Below are positions 63,483 through 64,000 of a DNA stretch of 64,000 bases, in pieces. Location of the stretch: positions 1,671,899 through 1,735,898 of the forward strand of contig KL647306.1 in NCBI GenBank assembly GCA_000727475.1, in the 5' to 3' direction. Origin of the DNA: Sarcocystis neurona (lineage: Eukaryota; Apicomplexa; Conoidasida; Eucoccidiorida; Sarcocystidae). The notes beneath the pieces were generated by a model. That model was not told where the DNA came from, searched no databases, and saw nothing but the letters and a program-made list of their open reading frames with translations. The translations under genes were made by a program, and so were the position numbers. The number at the start of each line of letters is the position of its first letter. The first letter of the stretch is position 1.

Positions 63483-64000
63483 TCAGCTAAGCGTCCCCTG
63501 TGCATCTTCCCATGCTTCATCCACGTAGTCCACATCACAGTCCGGAGAGCCTGTGACGCTTCCAACTTGATGTTCATAGTGGGGCTCGCCTTGCTTTAGG
63601 TAACATGCCTTAGTCCGTCCCGCGTACGTGAAATGTGAGCATCCAGACGTCTCACTGCATGCATTCATGCAGTCTGCAACAAAAGCAGCCTGCACTGTTT
63701 TTAAGGTATGGCTGTTTGACCCGATGTTCGGTGCCTTGATGCATTTTTCATTGCCTCCTCCGTCTCCCAATTCTGCTAATGTCAAATTCCCACCCCGATC
63801 ACAGAAGTCCCTTGGCCCCGCAGTCGCTCCCGCCTGTTCTTGCTTAGACGCAGAAAAACCCGCTCCAAACAGGGCGCACTGCGCGTCATACCACGCGAAT
63901 GCTCTGCACGATTCAGTGCCGAAGCAGGCTGCCTGACAATCTGTTGGACTGCGACCTGGCATAGAAAATTCCTGTATGGGTTCTGCGACAAATACGACAC
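63483..64000 (-). CDS. PAN/Apple-domain secreted protein, 5' part beyond the window
   Basis: The minus frame is open from the right edge to a TGA at 63483. Visible residues contain a PAN/Apple module missing its start (TDCQAACFGTESCRAFAWYD, then CALFGAG) and a complete one (CIKAPNIGSN, then ADCMNACSETSGCSHFTYAG and ACYLK), followed by a short acidic tail. Both show the C-x3-C-x5-or-6-C-x2-(F/W)-x-(F/W/Y) pattern. In coccidia, tandem Apple proteins are microneme adhesins that bind host carbohydrate or protein, so an adhesin role is plausible. No membrane segment follows the last module, which suggests a soluble product. The ATG at 63962 is probably internal, since the frame continues upstream. 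Upstream exons and the number of modules are not visible. Confidence 0.8.
   Translation of the reverse strand, partial: VVFVAEPIQEFSMPGRSPTDCQAACFGTESCRAFAWYDAQCALFGAGFSASKQEQAGATAGPRDFCDRGGNLTLAELGDGGGNEKCIKAPNIGSNSHTLKTVQAAFVADCMNACSETSGCSHFTYAGRTKACYLKQGEPHYEHQVGSVTGSPDCDVDYVDEAWEDAQGTLS

Noticed and set aside
1..64000. CRISPR arrays, insertion sequences, rRNA or tRNA genes
   Set aside because: No spaced direct repeats of CRISPR type, no transposase-like frame, no recognisable RNA gene; gene structure is eukaryotic.
1..64000. Telomere-like AAACCCT arrays reported from Eimeria repeat-rich segments
   Set aside because: Looked for and not seen as an array on either strand, so the genus assignment does not rest on them.

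Overview
The window reads as nuclear DNA of an apicomplexan coccidian of the Eimeria type. Four things point there: dense CAG/CTG triplet tracts that encode runs of Gln, Ala and Ser inside otherwise normal proteins; many short exons separated by GT-AG introns; a PAN/Apple-domain protein fragment at the right edge, of the kind known from micronemes; and alternation of repeat-rich and repeat-poor segments. The genus is inferred from sequence style; no species-level marker was found.

Layout. 1-26.3 kb is repeat-rich. It holds minus-strand genes for low-complexity proteins: one candidate at about 1.7-3.6 kb, one at 10.1-11.9 kb, and a three-exon coiled-coil gene at 26.0-18.3 kb whose splice phases fit. 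A weaker plus-strand candidate starts at 5824. Between them lie alternating pyrimidine-purine microsatellites and several small tandem duplications. 26.3-27.5 kb is a degenerate minisatellite of about 18-21 bp. 27.5-34.8 kb is repeat-poor, with no gene I can name.

34.8-56.8 kb is one plus-strand gene of 14 proposed exons encoding a cullin closest to the CUL1 class, the scaffold of SCF-type ubiquitin ligases. It runs from the N-terminal cullin repeats to the C-terminal neddylation domain with its acceptor Lys and the terminal Tyr-Leu-Ala. Exon phases agree at every junction except the uncertain 3' end of exon 12. About 19 kb of the 22 kb is intron, filled with CTG triplets, AT-rich alternating repeats, GATA-like repeats, a 77-bp tandem repeat, and a decayed copy of one exon end.

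56.8-64 kb is repeat-poor. It carries, on the minus strand, an intronless gene for a secreted or membrane-anchored protein of about 17 three-cysteine repeats, and further right the 3' end of a PAN/Apple-domain protein that runs off the window. The cullin gene and the Cys-rich gene converge.

The most general observation is a strand rule. In the two best spliced models, CAG repeats lie on the sense strand of exons, while introns carry CTG on the sense strand. Because every CAG is a potential YAG acceptor, this polarity may be imposed by splicing, and it can be used to guess coding strand elsewhere in the window.
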